Made by a program: the position numbers and the translations under genes. A DNA stretch of 15,651 nt from Nitrospira sp. GTDB taxonomy: Bacteria > Nitrospirota > Nitrospiria > Nitrospirales > Nitrospiraceae. Each line of letters opens with the position of its first letter. Positions within the stretch are counted from its first letter, which is position 1. Location: the NCBI GenBank assembly GCA_015904055.1, contig JABMDE010000085.1:6091-21741 (forward strand), in the 5' to 3' direction. This document shows positions 13,097-15,651 of the stretch, piece by piece. Under the pieces are notes generated by a model. The model was not told the DNA's origin. It saw only the letters and a program-made list of their open reading frames with translations, and made no database searches.

Positions 13097-14029
13097 GTGG
13101 GAAATAATACGTCAGAGAACTCAAGGCATGTTCAAGTCCTTGGAAATGAAGTCTCTTTTTGGCTCGATTATGGGCGGCCAGTGACTATTTTGGATTGTAC
13201 GGTGGGGTATGGTGGGCATGCAGAAATGCTGCTGGATCGTTCTGATCGAGATACCAGGCTGGTTGGACTGGATCGGGATTCCCAGGCGATTGCATTTTCT
13301 CAAGAACGATTGATGAGATTTTCGGAGCGTGTCGTGTTGAGAAAGGGAAATTATCGGGATCTCAAACGGCATCTTGCAGACATAGGAATTGTGAAAGTGG
13401 AGGGAGTGTTGTTCGATTTCGGCGTGTCGTCTCCTCAGCTCGATGATCCGGCACGCGGGTTCAGTTTTCAGCAAGACGGCCCGCTTGATATGCGCATGGA
13501 CCAAACGACCGGCTCGACAGCAGCCGTATTGGTGAATAGCGCTCGGGAAGATGAACTTGCGGACATCATTTTCCACTATGGCGAGGAGCGCTATTCGCGG
13601 AGAATCGCTCGCGCAATCGTGCGAGAGCGGGAACGCCGGCCGATTGAGACTACGGGTGTGCTCGCGTCTGTGATCGCGGGGGCGGTTCCGTCTGCCTATC
13701 GGCATGGACGGATTCACTGTGCAACGAGAACGTTTCAGGCGCTTCGTATCGCCGTGAATGGTGAGCTTGAATGTCTGGAGCCGGCGCTTCGAGACGCTGC
13801 CGACATATTGGCTCCGGGAGGAAGGATTTGCGCGATCTCGTTTCACTCCCTTGAGGATCGTATCGTCAAGCATACGTTCAGATCTCTTGCGCAGGGCGCC
13901 AGCGCGCGGCTGTCACTTCTGACAAAGAAACCTGTTCTCTCTTCTGAGCAGGAGTGCCAGGTGAATTCCAGGGCGCGAAGCGCCAAGCTGCGTGTTGCCG
14001 AGCGTGCGCCTGAGGAGATGGCTCTATGA
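13097..14029 (+). CDS. rsmH: 16S rRNA (cytosine(1402)-N(4))-methyltransferase RsmH (MraW)
   Basis: The cytoplasmic SAM-dependent enzyme methylates N4 of C1402 in 16S rRNA. The 310-residue length matches the family (313 in E. coli). Visible motifs are HVQVLGNEV near the start, the SAM-binding LDCTVGYGGHAEML, LVGLDRDSQAI, the GVLFDFGVSSPQLDDPARGF block, RTFQALRIAVNGEL and FHSLEDRIVK. The GTG at 13097 was chosen because GGAGG (13089-13093) is just upstream, with a short 3-bp spacer; an in-frame TTG at 13082 overlaps that site. The gene stands first behind a strong promoter. mraZ, which normally precedes it, is absent; the upstream neighbour is the divergent secreted-protein gene. Its end overlaps ftsL by 4 bp (ATGA). 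Confidence 0.95.
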   Translation: MGNNTSENSRHVQVLGNEVSFWLDYGRPVTILDCTVGYGGHAEMLLDRSDRDTRLVGLDRDSQAIAFSQERLMRFSERVVLRKGNYRDLKRHLADIGIVKVEGVLFDFGVSSPQLDDPARGFSFQQDGPLDMRMDQTTGSTAAVLVNSAREDELADIIFHYGEERYSRRIARAIVRERERRPIETTGVLASVIAGAVPSAYRHGRIHCATRTFQALRIAVNGELECLEPALRDAADILAPGGRICAISFHSLEDRIVKHTFRSLAQGASARLSLLTKKPVLSSEQECQVNSRARSAKLRVAERAPEEMAL

Positions 14030-14358
14030 AAATTCTGGCTGTGCTCATTGGGTTGTGCCTGGTTTTCCTCTTTGTGTGGGAACGAGTGGATATTGTGCGG
14101 GTCGGATATCACGTCGAACGGCTCAAGGTTGAGAAGTCGAGACTTGAGCGAGAGCGCGATCAGCTCCAGGTCAAACTCTCTGCGCTCAGCGCTCCTGACC
14201 GAATCGCCAAAATGGCAACGGAGCAACTCGGTATGGTTTCGCCGCAGAAGGGGCAGGTGATTATGGTGCAAGCCAGGCCTGCTGGAGAGCCACGCGTTCG
14301 TCCGGCTCCGGCTGAAGTACGCATTGCACGCAATGATGTGTCCGACTGGAGGAGATAG
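14026..14358 (+). CDS. ftsL: Cell division protein FtsL
   Basis: The 110-residue bitopic protein has a very short N terminus, one membrane helix (ILAVLIGLCLVFLFVW, residues 3-18) and then a periplasmic coiled coil (VERLKVEKSRLERERDQL) followed by the ALSAPDRIAKMATEQLGM segment typical of FtsL/DivIC proteins, and a proline/arginine-rich tail. FtsL joins FtsB and FtsQ in the divisome and helps activate FtsW-FtsI. Sequence similarity in this family is low, so the call rests on topology and position: it lies between rsmH (4-bp overlap) and ftsI (1-bp overlap, TAGTG), which implies translational coupling. Confidence 0.88.
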   Translation: MKILAVLIGLCLVFLFVWERVDIVRVGYHVERLKVEKSRLERERDQLQVKLSALSAPDRIAKMATEQLGMVSPQKGQVIMVQARPAGEPRVRPAPAEVRIARNDVSDWRR

Positions 14359-15651
14359 TGGCTGCCCCTCTTGGGCGTGGACGGCGATACATTACGTTGC
14401 TGCTGCTCTTGTGCGGGTTTGGAGTGGTGTTGTTTCGGCTGGCCACGCTTCAGGTCTTGCAGGCTGCGGAGCTGACGGTCAAAGCAGATCGGCAACATCA
14501 AAAAACGGTCTCGCTTGAAGGGGTGCGGGGCACGATCGTCGATCGTCATGGAAAGATGCTGGCGATGAATTTAGAAGTGCCGTCTGTCTTTGGTGTTCCG
14601 ACTGCGCTTGACAGCCCGGCAAAAACAGCCCGTTCGCTCTCGCCCGTCCTTCATGTGCGGGCCGACGAGTTGGAGCGGAAGCTTCGGCAAGACCGAGGGT
14701 TTGTCTGGTTGGCAAGAAAGTTAGACCCTGAGCAGGGTCGCCGGCTTGAGCGTATGTCCATGGAGGGCATCGGCCTTGTGTTGGAAGGCCGTCGGTTTTA
14801 TCCCAAGGGGCCGCTTCTGTCTCACGTCTTGGGCTTTGCGGGAATGGACGGCGACGGATTGGAAGGCATCGAGCGTCGATACGAATCGCATTTACATGGT
14901 GAGAAACGTGTGACAGTGCTGCAGCGTGATGCGTTGGGTCGTACGGTATTTCCTAAGGAATTGTCGAAAGAGCAAAGCCCTACACCGGGTCATCAGCTGA
15001 TACTCACGATCGACGAAGTCATTCAATACGTTGTGGAAAAAGAATTGGAGGCAGCAGTTGCTCGCGCCGAGGCGAAGTCCGGCACGATGATCGTGTTGGA
15101 TCCGAGCACCGGCGCGCTCCTGGCTTTGGCCGTCAGCCCCCGCTTTGACCCCAACGCAGTTTCCGCTTTGAAGCCTGATCGCTGGCGGAACCGCGCATTG
15201 ACGGACGCCTATGAGCCTGGTTCCACCATGAAAGCGATTCTCGCTGCGGCAGTTATTGAGGAGCGGGTGATGAAGCCGGATACGCTGGTATTTGGAGAGC
15301 AAGGGCGCATGGCCATTGGGAATACCATGATCCACGATCATGAAAAGCTTGGATGGCTCTCGTTTGCCCAGGTGATTCAAAAATCCAGCAATGTCGGCGC
15401 GGCGAAAGCCGGGATGGCTTTGGGTGAGCAGCGCTACTATCGCCATCTGCAATCCTTCGGATTCGGGGAGCGCACTGAGATTGATCTTCCCGGAGAGGCT
15501 GCAGGATTGCTGAAACATCCGCGAGAGTGGGGAGGGCGAACCCTTGCGTCGATTTCGATGGGCCAGGAAATCGGTGTGACTCCGATGCAAATGGTATCGG
15601 CTGTAGCCGCCATTGCCAATGGCGGAGTGCTGATGCGGCCCTATGTCGTGT
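14358..15651 (+). CDS. ftsI: Septal peptidoglycan transpeptidase FtsI (PBP3), 5' part, runs off the window
   Basis: The first 431 codons are present. The GTG start at 14358 overlaps the ftsL stop. An N-terminal membrane anchor (YITLLLLLCGFGVVLF, about residues 11-26) is followed by the PBP dimerisation domain (GVRGTIVDRHGK, EGRRFYPKGPLLSHVLGF, GLEGIERRYE). The transpeptidase domain has the catalytic SxxK as S289-TM-K292 and the SxN motif as S343-S344-N345. The KTG box is not reached before the window ends; it lies in the continuation found at 4463-4911, where KTGT is at 4630-4641. Joining 15651 to 4463 keeps the frame and gives 580 residues, a normal FtsI length. FtsI cross-links septal peptidoglycan in the periplasm with FtsW and is the target of beta-lactams. 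Confidence 0.95.
   Translation, partial: MAAPLGRGRRYITLLLLLCGFGVVLFRLATLQVLQAAELTVKADRQHQKTVSLEGVRGTIVDRHGKMLAMNLEVPSVFGVPTALDSPAKTARSLSPVLHVRADELERKLRQDRGFVWLARKLDPEQGRRLERMSMEGIGLVLEGRRFYPKGPLLSHVLGFAGMDGDGLEGIERRYESHLHGEKRVTVLQRDALGRTVFPKELSKEQSPTPGHQLILTIDEVIQYVVEKELEAAVARAEAKSGTMIVLDPSTGALLALAVSPRFDPNAVSALKPDRWRNRALTDAYEPGSTMKAILAAAVIEERVMKPDTLVFGEQGRMAIGNTMIHDHEKLGWLSFAQVIQKSSNVGAAKAGMALGEQRYYRHLQSFGFGERTEIDLPGEAAGLLKHPREWGGRTLASISMGQEIGVTPMQMVSAVAAIANGGVLMRPYVV
15563..15651 (+). repeat. 89-bp exact direct repeat, right copy (window end)
   Basis: This is identical to 4374-4462. The repeat runs to the last base of the window. A terminal exact repeat of this size is what an assembly-graph overlap leaves at a contig end, and also what the beginning of a second tandem copy, or a closed circle, would look like. 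Confidence 0.95.

Overview
The window looks like a chromosomal piece of a GC-rich Gram-negative-type bacterium, most likely a Nitrospira-like member of Nitrospirota. That assignment rests on gene content and style (CstA, YajQ, beta-propeller lipoprotein, a dcw cluster without mraZ) and on memory of such genomes, not on a search. No rRNA, tRNA, CRISPR array or insertion sequence was seen.

Layout: (1) 1-1000 is an accessory margin: a small AT-richer membrane protein with a channel-like C-terminal half, then on the minus strand a DUF433 antitoxin-like gene followed by a broken DUF5615 (PIN-like) toxin remnant. (2) 1046-4373 is cassette copy 1: cstA, yajQ and the first 200 codons of a beta-propeller lipoprotein gene. 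(3) At 4374 the lipoprotein frame runs without interruption into the last third of ftsI (FtsI/PBP3 transpeptidase), followed by murE and a murF that is cut at about 7335. (4) At about 7335 murF abuts the 3' part of a minus-strand PilZ-domain gene, then 400 bp without a credible gene. (5) 8004-11747 is cassette copy 2: cstA, yajQ and the full lipoprotein. (6) 11760-12839 (minus) is an unrecognised secreted protein with a coiled coil and 13-residue repeats. (7) 13041-15651 is the start of a dcw cluster: promoter, rsmH, ftsL and ftsI, which runs off the right end.

The central puzzle is the arrangement. The last 89 bases (15563-15651) are identical to 4374-4462, at the point where ftsI is interrupted by the window end on the right and resumes inside the chimeric ORF on the left. 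Joining 15651 to 4463 restores a normal 580-residue FtsI and the textbook order rsmH-ftsL-ftsI-murE-murF. So 4374-15562 behaves as an 11,189-bp unit that is circular or head-to-tail, closed through the murF/pilZ junction, with 1-4373 attached at a second non-homologous junction. This is either a real rearrangement (tandem amplification or excised circle plus a deletion) or a chimeric assembly. The sequence alone cannot decide.

Functionally, the dcw genes make and cross-link peptidoglycan at the septum (RsmH methylates 16S rRNA; FtsL and FtsI are in the divisome; MurE and MurF add DAP and D-Ala-D-Ala). The duplicated cassette combines a CstA-type carbon/peptide transporter, a YajQ-family nucleotide (c-di-GMP) binding protein and an exported propeller lipoprotein; a PilZ c-di-GMP receptor gene lies next to copy 2.
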